This document shows positions 13,626 through 25,050 of a stretch of 64,000 nucleotides of DNA, piece after piece. Position 1 is the stretch's first letter; every line of letters starts with the position of its first letter. The translations under genes and the position numbers were made by a program. Source of the stretch: Pyrrhosoma nymphula (taxonomy: Eukaryota; Arthropoda; Insecta; Odonata; Coenagrionidae). The DNA is taken from positions 80,996,576 through 81,060,575 of the forward strand of contig OY754329.1 of assembly GCA_963573305.1 (NCBI GenBank). Reading direction: 5' to 3'. The notes under the pieces were generated by a model. That model was not told the origin of the DNA. It did no database searches and worked only from the letters and a program-made list of their open reading frames with translations.

Positions 13626-16600
13626 TTGTCCACCATTTGTGAGCTACAAAGAAAAAAGCGGAAAATATGCAAATGACCAATCTAAATAAATGCAATTGGG
13701 AGCTTTACGGCCGCCTCGCAAAGCAATCAGGCTTTCCTTAGAGTTGTATGAGTCGTAATGAGAAAAAAAAGCCTAAACCTACACCAATTTGCAAATAGGC
13801 TATTCAATTTTTATTCTCCTGGTGCATTCACTAATCAACAATTTAATTTATAATATTGTAATGAAAAATGAACAGCCTTCGGTTACTGCAATGGTATCAA
13901 CAACCATCTAAACCAACTATAAAAAAGAAAATGCCACTCTACTGACTCCGTATAAGGTTATACCGTGGCTAGTCCCAGTATCCCCTAAATTGAAGAAAAT
14001 GTTACTATAATTCTGAGATACACATCCATATTGGGAATTGTAGTAAGCAAGCCCAGCGAATCCAAAAATAACGATTACAATTTAGGAGTAAAATGGCGGA
14101 TAGAGAAAATGATAATGTATGGAACATGGAGTACGTAAGGGTAGTAATCGCATCCACATTCTTGTCATTGGCGAGAAAAAAACTCCGTTCCTGAATGTTC
14201 TAAACTAAGTAAAAAAGCTCTTTTACTCGCCCACACCCTATGAGGCAAAATGGCCCTCAACGGAAAAACAAGAAAGAGCAAGCGGTGGTAAAGTATTTCT
14301 TGTCAGCACTCCATTTCATAAAGTTAAGGTCGGAAAAGTTATGACCACGAAAATAAACATGGCGAAATGATGGGATAAACCTTAATGATACCCCAGGAGT
14401 AGAGACCCAGAGCTCCGGTTTCAAAATAGTCTCTCGTTTAAGGTAGAAATAAGCGCGGTAGAAGGCAATTTAGATTTTTAGGGGGCTGTTTAAAGGCCAT
14501 AATGTGCCCAAAACATTAGATGGCACTATCAAATTAGGGAGACACCTGAGCCAGTCAGATAACTACTAGATAGTAGATGATAACTAGTAGATGATAATCT
14601 ACTAAAAGTGAAACACTCCTTGAGCACACCATACCAACACACGCAACTAAATTGCACACTCTTCGTGTACCAAAAAGTACTTTGTTTATCAACGTAAATT
14701 AGAGCTATGTCATCTCAATGTTGTTTGCAGTGCGGAAAATAATTTCGTGCCGTTTTCTCTGGCATGGTAACAGGAAATAATTGACCGTCGCGAGGAACAT
14801 TTGAATGACAAATAAAACCATGCATAAACCAAAGATTAAAGCTAGAAATGATTGCACTTCATTTCGAATTCGTAAAATATTACATTAAGAACTGAAACTT
14901 ACCCCGTAAGGGGGAAAAGAAATGATTCATTCGAGACAGTGACTCGCATAGCGCATTTTCGGAGGTAAAGCAGGAAAACCGGAAGGCTAAAAACGGAAAG
15001 ATACCCTCTTCAGGCCAGTATGTAACACTGAACCTATCCTAGTGCCTCACCTACTTTTCCCCTTCCAGATTTATTTACAGCATGACAACTGCCCGATTCC
15101 ATCCAATACATCCTGCTCTTGGAATATTTCCTCACCCCTGGATCTCAAGTCTGTAATCAAATGATAGCCCACCATAATTAACCAGGCACATTACAGCACA
15201 AAATCGTCGACTGCGGTAAAACGCGATAACCTTGAAACGGACATGCCGTGGGTTTTAATCCCGCTTCAATCGTGGATGCTGCGTAAGCGTTAGGACATTT
15301 TCATTTGGTGAGAAATTATCTTGACCGAGGGAGCATCTAATGACCAAATTCTCCTGGGACTACTATGACTTAATATCCAACTATGGAAAAATAACTAATG
15401 CCAAACAATTCACACCTCATTTCTAAAATATAGTAATCTACTCGTAAATAACTCACGAATACATGGATACCTAAATTACATCTTTTTTAATTTTATAGTA
15501 CTTTATTCTGGTACCCATTGGTTATAAAAGGTTGCTATAGTCTTGCTAGTTGACTTATCACCACATAACTGCGACGTATGCTAAATTTAATAAGTGATAC
15601 CGTTGATGAAAAAAGAGATACTGACGTAGAGAAAAATGGGATTAATACTCACGCGAAGTATCTCTAAAACAAATGGAGATAACACTTGCTTTTTATAAAT
15701 ATTGTGCTATAAATTTCACTGATCTTGAAAACATATATATATATATATTTGGACTTTGACTTCCAACTACACAAAAGATGCAGCAGGGAATAGAAATGAG
15801 TAAAAAGGAAAACGAGATGTCAGGGTTAACAGGAAAAATGAAAGCAAAATGCCCGAGATTGATTAAAACTCAAGACGTTTGAAGAAATCTCACAAGAATA
15901 CAAAAAAAAATTTTCTTTCTGCCACCGCTTGAGACTTCTGAAGAAAGGAAAAAAAACGCAGCACAACGAAAAATGTCTGAGAAAAGAAGGTCAAGGAAAA
16001 TGAGACGAAATGATACCGTAAAAACAAAAAAAAGACAACAGAACTAAGCAAAATGAATTCCGACAAACGACCGGAAATGAAAATATCATGTCCAAAATTA
16101 TTTTCAAATGACAAAGAACTGCGTAACAGAAACACCTACACTGGCATGAAAAAGAAAGGATACCAGAACTGCCTAATATTAGCTCACCAAAACGGATCCT
16201 TATGAGATTTACTTTCAGAAATGGCTTTGGCTGATGGACTTAGACAAAAGTCCTTTAGGCACCTAATTCTAAAATTTGGAATGAAATATTTACTCCTTCG
16301 GCATACTCATGTATTTGATTTGTTTCAACGTCAGCTCTTGGAAACCTGAACGACAAAACTGAGCCACATCAACTATTCCATTTAATAATAGCCAAACCCC
16401 AATTTGTTTATTCCCTAAAAGTACGTATATTTTCCCCTGTAAATCATATTTTAAAGAGATGGCTTACATTCGCAAAAACGTAATCACAGTGAAATGTAAC
16501 CAGCGAAAGACGAATATCACAGAAAATGTAAAACGTTAAACAATCGAACAAGGGCATTTCTGCTCCTGAATTTTGTCTTTAGTCCATTTCTTCTATGCAT

Positions 16601-17665
16601 GAGGCAATATAACAAACATATCTTGTCTATTCTATGAAAGAAGATTAAAAATTCAACAAATTCATAAGTAACACATGAAGACAGGGTGAACACTTAATGT
16701 TTCACTACGATCCTGTCAAATCAAAGCCACTTTGAAGGGATCGTTTCTGCATTAATGGTTCACATCAATAAATATCAACTTCGGGCGGATTGTTTAAACA
16801 AATACACACACTAAACAACTACAAATTCTAAACAGACAGAAGAACCTGAATGCCATGCCAAATGGAAGTAGTACCTCATAATGTGTGAAACGCAAAAGAA
16901 CATGCGGAGATATTTTTTAAATTAATGTCGGACATCATGTTAAGAGAAGGAATCTTCCACGTATCTACAAATTCCCTAAGCCACAGTAGTGTGAACGATA
17001 GACCCTAGAATGCACAAGGGGCCAAAAAACTCCCCATCTCAATTTCATAGCGCTCTTGATTACATTATGATACTCACGGTTTTATAAAATTTTGGGAATT
17101 ATCACCGTTTACCACTGTGAATCATAAGGATACAGGCCGATTATCTCACTAATATACTTTTCACATTACATTTGGATTACCCTACAACGACCAGAGGGGA
17201 CCAAAATTTCCCCTCTACTTCTTGGATCAGAACTGTAATATTGAGAAATAAAAATGTACATTTTTAGCCGTTCCAATACTCCTGAGTCACTTTACCTTGT
17301 CACTGCAGCTTATATTGTACATTCTCCCACCTTTTCTCTCTCATCTAATAACTCTGTATTCACACGTGTTCCATTATCAGAGCTCGCTTACTCAGACCTT
17401 CGCAGTTTGTCTTGAAAAATACAACCAAATATATTTTTATCCTGTATTTGTAATAGCCGTAGGTGAATTCATGTACAATATATTCCACCAAAAAGTCCCT
17501 AGAACAGCTGATAAAATATTGCGAGCGCCTTACGATATGTCAGTAGTAGACTCCGAGAATAACGGCTCCAACATTTTCAGAGACAATTCCTAAGGAAGCT
17601 ATTAATCACCATATTCCGCAGACCAGAATACACGTTATCTGGTGCTATCCTGGCGTATTAGCTTC
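13626..17665. other. AT-rich non-coding sequence
   Basis: No recognisable gene or intact element. A short (AT)n tract lies at about 15735-15750. ACTAGATAGTAGATGATAAC units near 14560-14600 form a small local repeat. Confidence 0.4.
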
Positions 17666-17671
17666 TCAGAA

Positions 17672-18221
17672 TTCTCTCGGGTATCCCACCGCGTCAGAGA
17701 CTCCATCATGGCCGATGGAAATTGGCCGCCTATTTATGCGAAAGGGGAAAGTCAGATGCGAGGTCATAAAGGTGGAGAGACAGGCCGAACAATTGAGACC
17801 GGAATCAAAGAGCACGAGCGTCATTTGCGCCTGGGTCAGCTTGAGAAATTGGAAATCGCTGATCATGGCATTTTCACGGTCCATGCCATCCAATTCCACA
17901 ACACCAAATTGATTGCTCGCTCTTTGGGATATGGGAAATGAGTAATTACGTAAACCATTGAAATTAGGTTGGAGAGAATAATTTCCATCGAGACTCTGGA
18001 TATAACCCCAGCAACACCTGGAAACCTCAGCTAAAAAATTCAAAAGTACAAGACAATCGGATAACGCCTAAACCTTCCTGCCAGAACCTACATGACCTCG
18101 CATCTAAGGCAACCAATTTCCACTCACGGCACTCACTTCTGCCCTGAAGACGATTCTCGAGTCGAGTGTCGAAATGTCGACCATCATGGACTCTTATGAC
18201 CCGGTGGGAAATTCGAGAGAA
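17672..18221. repeat. Penelope-like fold-back repeat
   Basis: Arms 17672-17711 and 18181-18221 are inverted copies (TTCTCTCGGGTATCCCACCG against TTCTCTCGAATTTCCCACCG, then GTCA, AGA, CCAT.ATGG). The outer arms resemble those at 63670-63830. GTCGACATTTCGAC and CTTCAG words in the right half are of the kind found in Penelope-like terminal repeats (inference). Confidence 0.45.
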
Positions 18222-20676
18222 GTTTGAGCAGAATACACATAAATGACAAATAAAATTTAGCAACGTATAATATCTTTATGGCACTTGATTTTTATTGTTT
18301 ATAAATCTTGTCATTTCAAAGAGGCAAAAACTTAAGGCACACGTTATAGATGTCAAATTGACATAAATTCCAAAGTTTGCATATTTGTTAGTATTTTAAA
18401 ATCTGCAAAAACTTAAAATAAAATCTCAATTTGTGGAAGATGAAAGTTTTCTTAAATGTAACACAGTTATAGATCGATAAGCAATGCTAAGAAAGATAAA
18501 TATCACATTTTGAGCCTGGGACATTTTATCGCGATTGGTGGAGCGGTAAAGTGATTGTTCCAGAGTTAAAATGAAATGGTCATTAAAACAAATAATGATA
18601 AAGAGGCTCATCAAATAATATTTAATGACATGTTATCTAATTTCCACAATTTCGCTCGTACCTTAGTCTTCAGGGACATTAATTTTCGCCAATGCGCTGG
18701 GCACAAATTCAGTGACGCTGCCTCGGGTCAACATTTGCATTTTCCTCCCATAACACAGGCCACGTAAATTCTGTGGCCCGGACATAATAGCGCAAAGGCC
18801 ACTGAGCATGTCAATTTCGTCAGATCCCCTCGAGAAAGACTTACGTAACTAAGAACCCGAATGACTTTTGATATTTTCACATCCTAATTAGTGAAATTGC
18901 CAGCCTTGACAGTAATATTTTAGGTAAGAAGTTAGAGGTTCGAAGTATCATAGGCTACCTACTTAACCGTAAAGCATATACTCCAGGAGTCCTAAGCCAG
19001 AGGGGAATTCCATTCCTGGGGGGAATTTAGTGGAGGAATTTGAACCTCTATTCAGCAAAATGTGATATTCTCAAAATTGTGTATATTTTGTTAAAGAGTA
19101 GTTTGTTTTGATTTATTTTGTGGCGATCAATTACGTTTATTGCATGCCGCAGAATAAAATAGATTCTTGAACATGCACATTATTTTCACTTGTGGAATTT
19201 AATAGGTAACTCAGTAAAATGCGTAAATTACACGAATGGAAAGTGCTAGCAGTCGGGCACACGGATGGAAGATATAACTCCGATGAGTTGATTCTATATT
19301 AAAGTTCATTTGGTCAACCCAACATCGCCATGAATTAGATGACTTCGCTGTGTACATGAAAATTATGAGGGATGTTAAAATAGGAAATTATGAGGAAATG
19401 ACGCGGTTAGTTGAAATGGAGTGGAGAGCTGCAGCAGACCAAACCTCGGATGATAGGGGTGCAAATGGCTAATGCTTTCGGCACGCAAGGAAGATCTGGG
19501 TTTGGGTCCAGATGAAGTCAAATAATATTTTTATGGAGCATTAGCACACATCAGGCCTAAATTCCAAAGTTAAACTCGTGAATAGCAACCTGATTAGACC
19601 TGAATAGAGATCTATGCACTAAAGCTTATTAACACACGTCCTTACCTGAAGTTATTAATGCCGAAGTCAATTATGTAAACTAGCTTTCCGGATTTTCTCA
19701 ACATAACTACATGAAAATAAGTAAAAAATAAGTCAATAGAATAATACTAAAAATTCAGGGTTCTCATTCCCGAAAGTAGACGTCCAATTTCTTGGTCATA
19801 CTCAAAATTGATTAAAAGTATTCGTCTATTGAAAATTCAATGACCTTGTCAACTACTGAAGGGTAATTCCAAAGTGCAGCTCGGAAACTCGGAAAATATT
19901 TCATCGTTCCAGCGAATCACTTTGCGTGAGAATAGGCTCACGAAATTGGGCATTCTGCATTTATCGTACGCATGGGGCTGAACTTCGCGTATGAATCTAT
20001 TTTATAAATCAATAATATGAATGCAAACCAACTCGTAAACTTCGTGCAATACCTATACGCATACCTAGTCCGGAAAATCCGCAAAACATTTTTTTCATCG
20101 AAACACGGTCGCCATGACACCCACTTATAGTTTTATGGTACTATAATAACAAAGTGAAAAAGAAGAGGAGCAATGCCCAACTGAATAAAGTATTCATGGG
20201 GGAAGTAATAAAACCAACGAGGAACAATGGTCGAGCACGATGCGTTAGCGGATGAGGAAAAACTCAGCTGTTGAGGTTTCACTAATGCATGCAGAGGAAC
20301 AGGACAGGAAAAAAATACCACGAGAAATAAGTACTGGAAAACTGAAGTTTTAATGAACATACTTTCATTTCAAAGCTGATAAATAAAATAATTCGATCTT
20401 CATCCGTATGTACTGCAACGGATAAGCGGAACATGATCCAACCCATCGACGTGCATATACCTACAGCTTATGCCATTCCTGCCTTTCGTGCAATCATTGT
20501 AACATAGACAATTATCACGGATTAGTTTGGTATCACTCGCAATCCATATTGATCGCCACTGCAACCAATAGTACCTCTTGTAAATATTCTCGTGTTCCAT
20601 AAAAATACAGAATTTCACTTGGTGATACCTTAGGATTTTGCAATAATAACGCATCGTTTCTTCAGAAACCTTAGAC
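18222..20676. other. Non-coding, with a possible SINE-like head
   Basis: 19460-19540 has GGTGCAAATGGCTAATGC and GATCTGGGTTTGGGTCC, weak A-box/B-box matches. Nothing else recognisable. Confidence 0.3.
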
Positions 20677-20719
20677 GCACGGGAATCACAAACGCGGCAT
20701 GCGTTTGTGATACCCGTGC
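20677..20719. repeat. Short strong stem-loop
   Basis: Arm GCACGGGAATCACAAACGC (20677-20695) pairs with 20701-20719 with one mismatch in 19 and a 5-nt loop GGCAT. It is too short for a typical pre-miRNA and has no poly-U terminator. Likely a relic of a larger palindrome. Confidence 0.7.
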
Positions 20720-23700
20720 CCCACTGAAACTAGCGGAGGCCAATTCTACATAAATGAACCTCCTTAAATTTCAATAGAAATACGCTGTGTTTTTGCTCAA
20801 CCCTTATCCCTCAGGGCTGGTGGTGCTGTTAGGCATATATCAAGGCAATTGGGCATTAAATGGTTGCATCTGAGAAATTATATAAAATATAATACAAAAC
20901 ATTTTCAAAACTCCAAGAGTTCTTCATAAAATTCATTAATTGAAGGTATCACCCGCTAGACCGAAGGATTTAAGAAAAATTAGATGGTAGTGGGGAAAAC
21001 TAACACATAATCACGGGATAATCAGCACCAGAGAGGGAGATATAGAAGACTGAAGAAACCCAACTCTTAACTGTTACACTGCGTCTCCGAAATCTCATAT
21101 ATCAAACTTATCATATGTGTTATCTCTTCGGGCAATCTAATTTAATCTACGAGCAAATGAGCTTCAGGATACCTAAACAGGACAGCATGGAGCTTCCGTG
21201 GATCCGTCAAATGGGTCTCCGCCTGTCACGATATAACCACCAGCCCCCTAGGTCACAAAATTTAAGCATTATTTGACTCGGTTCTTAATCGGAGGGCTAA
21301 ATCCTCGTATTCGTCCGAGTTCTTTAGCCCCTGTCTGCAAGTGGCAGACAGCAGGAGAGAAAAACCTGAGCCGTCGAAGCACGTCAAACTGATGAATTGC
21401 TCCATCAGCTACATTATTTTGCGGTTAAATATAAGCGAAAAGGTAACAAAAACGTCAATGTTTTAGTAAAATCAGACAATCAAGTCATTTCTACCTCATA
21501 AACCATAAGAAAAATGTCCATGCTTCAAATGAACAAAAAACAACCAGGATGGCCTTAAACTCGCGACACTAATGCTAGATGACGAGAACCTTGACCCGCC
21601 ACTACCGAGGCCGGCAAGAATTTAATGTGAATAGGAAGGACTGCAAAGTTATAACTATAAATTTACGACTTTACGGCGGCTTTCATAGGAAAGCAAAGCG
21701 AGTATGTACTTGTAGAGCCTTCGCATACCGATGGCCACAACGCCAGGTCACGGAGGTAGTTAGCCCATTGGAAGAGGTAGTGAGAAGGAACGGAAGGGAA
21801 GTTAAAGATTGGAAATGAAGTCTTCACCTCCGAAAGTCCCACTTGCTAGAGAGTTAGAATGGTGGGAGCTGAGAAGTCAAAAGTAAACAAATGCCTAGAG
21901 CTACTGGTGCTTCACCAGCACTGGCGTTAACTACTCGCCTACCAAAAGCTTTGGTTGATTGGTTAATTGAGGTTGTGAGGTAGTTCCCTAATTAGGAATT
22001 ATAGGCAAATAACCCATAGTGCCTGTAGCCTTGCCAAAGGCCAGAACATCTTCAATGTCTCTATGTCTCGGTTAAGGAGTACTCAGGTAACGATTTCTAT
22101 CTCTAGCAATTGCTGCAGGGCCTTGACACAGTACAGGACGTAACATTCACAGTAGACCATTCAGAATTATTCCCGGGACAATATAAAACTGACTTTTGTA
22201 CCATCTCAAAATCTGATGGAACAATTGAGGGACCACAGATACCCAAAACAAAGATTTACACAAGAAATTAAGACGTGCATGTATGGATATTTTTCTATTC
22301 GTCTATAATATTTTATACTCCTACGGTGTAGTGTATCTTATGCATAGACAAGGCATTAATTATTAACCTAAATTTTATAATAAATTGGCACCTGCATAGA
22401 AGCCCTTGCTTTGGAGGGCCCGGAAATTTATATTATTTTTTATTCGATGCGTACAATACTAGTTTTAGATTAGTCATTATTAGAAGGTCTAGCATGAAGA
22501 GTAAATGAATTTGGATGTTCTTCCGCGTTGGTGTCTATGAACGGCTTCAGTTCCGCCAGACATTCTCCTGGCGTCTTCGGGTCTAAAGTGGCAATGCGAG
22601 ATTTTTTTGGTCTTACATAGTCATGTCTGAGCAGTCTTTCTGGTTTGAAGAAGATGTTTGTCGGTGAAACAGGTTAGCATGGTGTCTTCCTTCATCGCTA
22701 GCTTTTTTTCATCGACCGTCAAACACCATTTCTAACCAGAAAGACTCCTCAGACATGATTATATTAATAACTCAATGGTAGGCGAAGTAACCTTGTGGGA
22801 TTTCGACATTGGAATGACATTACTAAGTGATTCTTCATTCCAATGACTATATTAGACGGGTAAAAATTTCGCTGCGCCACTTCAGATGCCAGCATGATGG
22901 CAGGCGAAGCTATTGTCGTTAAAAGACTACACGGAGGAACAACCGAAAGCAGATACTCATCGTGCGATATTACATTGTATTTTCTACCCGCCTTATGAGC
23001 TTACGTTTTAAAGTCAAAAACAATAACTGATTTTGTATAAAATATTGTACGAACATTGTGACCAATAAAGGATTATACATAAAAAAGAATCACGGCAAAT
23101 CCATGGGTTTTTCATGGCTATCAAAATTCACGGCTAATCCACGGTTTTCAAGGTTTCACGGTTTAGCGGCCACTCTGCTATAGGATTATCCCCAGGGAGG
23201 AAGACAGCGGCCTAGCGAGTGAAAACCACTACGTTGGCGCACAAGTGATCGCGGAGTTTGCATGGAGAGGGGAAGTTGGGATGTTATACCATGGACGCGG
23301 TGAGGATCGCGTCAGAACTCCTGAGGCGACCGGAACAACGGGAAACGATGAGCTGAGGTTCGATGGGAGAGGGAAGGAAGGAAACAAGGCAAGAGAGTCA
23401 GGATATGTGGGAGGAGGAAAGGTGCGCGAAGCAAGTAGGTGGTTATGAAAAAAGGGTAAAAAAATTGCGGGAACTCACTACCTCTATTTTTGTCGCAGTC
23501 ATCAATGCTGCGAGGGACCCTCAATTAGGGTCAAGGAAATATCTTGGATTGGTTGGTAATCATTTGGTTATTTTACTTTGGCTTGCATGAAGAAATGGCA
23601 GGGAATTTCGCAGAATAAGAGATCTTGGTGCCCTCTTAGTTGTTTTTTCCGACGAGATCATGCTGCTGCTCTTCAATTAACAAAAGATACACATCTGATG

Positions 23701-24300
23701 GCTCTGGATCACCCGTGATTTCAATTTGCTTCTCAAAAAGGAATTTTGCAGTTTACTTTTGCTACTGCTTGCATCCAACCATTTTAACTCTTTCGGAAAA
23801 AAATACGCAGTTTTCCATGTTGAGGGAGGTAGTGTCGTCTCTTCAAGGGTATTTTAAAGGCTACTTCCAATTTCCTTAAGTTAAGATACAAACTACTACA
23901 CACACAATGCTTCCAAAAAATTATTTTAGCATTTTAACGCGACTCAAGATATTTTCAAAGACCGATCCTCCAATGCCGTGTTATTCCGCCCTTTCGCATA
24001 AATGTTCGGGCGCAGCGCCTAGAATTCAATTGTTTTATTTAGTTATAAGTACCCATTTGATTATCAATGCCGCCAACCCGAATCATGCCCACTATGTCCC
24101 AAATTTGACCATACATCTGGTGCCTTCGCCGGTACCGGTAGCTCTAATTTATCAAGGGTTTGTGAAAAGTAATTTCTATCCACCCACAAAACGCTAGAAT
24201 AACTAATAACGAGCTTTATGATAAAATGAATTTTTTTATAATTTTATGCCCAATTATTAACCGTAGCATGTGAACGGAGATGAGTTATCATTTTCAAGGA
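20720..24300. other. Non-coding sequence upstream of the CNMa promoter
   Basis: It contains a fold-back at 22620-22758 (listed separately) and a purine-rich stretch at 23250-23460. Several words of the type CACGGxTAATCCACGG at 23090-23170 form a small local repeat. No coding homology. Confidence 0.35.
22620..22758. repeat. Inverted repeat with 25-bp arms
   Basis: TCATGTCTGAGCAGTCTTTC (TGGTT) at 22620-22644 is inverted at 22734-22758 with one mismatch in 25. The interior has CTTCATCG words. The arrangement resembles the other fold-backs in the window. Confidence 0.6.
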
Positions 24301-24600
24301 AGTTTCACGTTTTCCACATATTTCAACGAGGATAGCCTTACCAGTACGCGTAAGGAGTACGTATGGCATGGAGTGAGGGAAAAGGGACGGCTCTCCCAAA
24401 GGGCGGGACGAAATTTCCGAGTGGCGGGAGGCAGGGATACGAGCGATGGGGGGTAGGACGAGGAGGGAGGAGCGACCGAGGGATCCTTGGAGTGGGGAGC
24501 GACGTCGCGGGTGGGTGTCGAAAGGGGGCGAGGAAAGATGGAGGGGGAAAGGGAAGACAAAGAGGGGGAGGGTTCAAAAACTGCGCCCACCTTGCGTTCA

Positions 24601-24640
24601 TATAAATGGGTCATGACCCGTGGTGGGGGCGGTATTCGTC
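24601..24640 (+). promoter_or_regulatory. TATA-type core promoter of CNMa
   Basis: TATAAAT at 24601-24607 lies in a GC-rich island (about 24350-25050) and is followed about 30 bp later by GTATTCGTC, a reasonable initiation zone. GGGTCATGACCC, a perfect 12-bp palindrome, lies at 24609-24620 between the TATA box and the expected start. The transcript would run into the exon ending at the 25050 donor. Purine-rich GC sequence upstream (24370-24580) may be proximal promoter. Confidence 0.55.
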
Positions 24641-25050
24641 GACGAAACGCTTAGACGACCGCAACTGATCCGTGAGCGTCCGAACGCGATTTAGAGAGGG
24701 ACAAAATCACACCGAAACCCTGTCCGAACCCAAACTGAGAAAAGAAAACCGTCGCGCACCCTGGGAGGAAGTCAGCAATCGTCTACTTTTTCCACAAATC
24801 CGACTTACTTCTCACGATCCACCTGTGCGGCCCATCGCGAGACTTCACAGACGCCGAGGATCGCGTGCCTACGGTCGCCGGGAAGGGAGACACAACTGTG
24901 GTCCCCGACTCTTGGCGGATCGCGCGGACTGTAACTCCGACATCCCTCGACCAAGAGGAGAGAAAGGAGGCGGGAATCCCTTTGGAAAGGTTTCGGACGC
25001 GGGAGAAAGTAGAGAGCATCTCTTTGGCCGTTGCGACATGGGTGCAACAG
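24630..25050 (+). CDS. CNMa: CNMa exon 1: 5' UTR plus first five codons (split Gly)
   Basis: GC-rich exon ending in CAG|GTGAGT at 25050/25051. The only ATG between the presumed start site and the donor is at 25038. It reads M-G-A-T and one base of a Gly codon, which exon 2 completes in frame with its own ATG. The 5' end is inferred from TATAAA about 30 bp upstream and is not exact. The frame is also open upstream of the ATG back to about 24672, but without an ATG, so that stretch is treated as untranslated. A possible internal acceptor at 24849 (TTCACAG) could make a shorter form. Confidence 0.72.

Noticed and set aside
24294..24614. Pro/Ser-rich minus-strand ORFs in the promoter island
   Set aside because: They arise from purine-rich GC sequence and have no domain or splice context.
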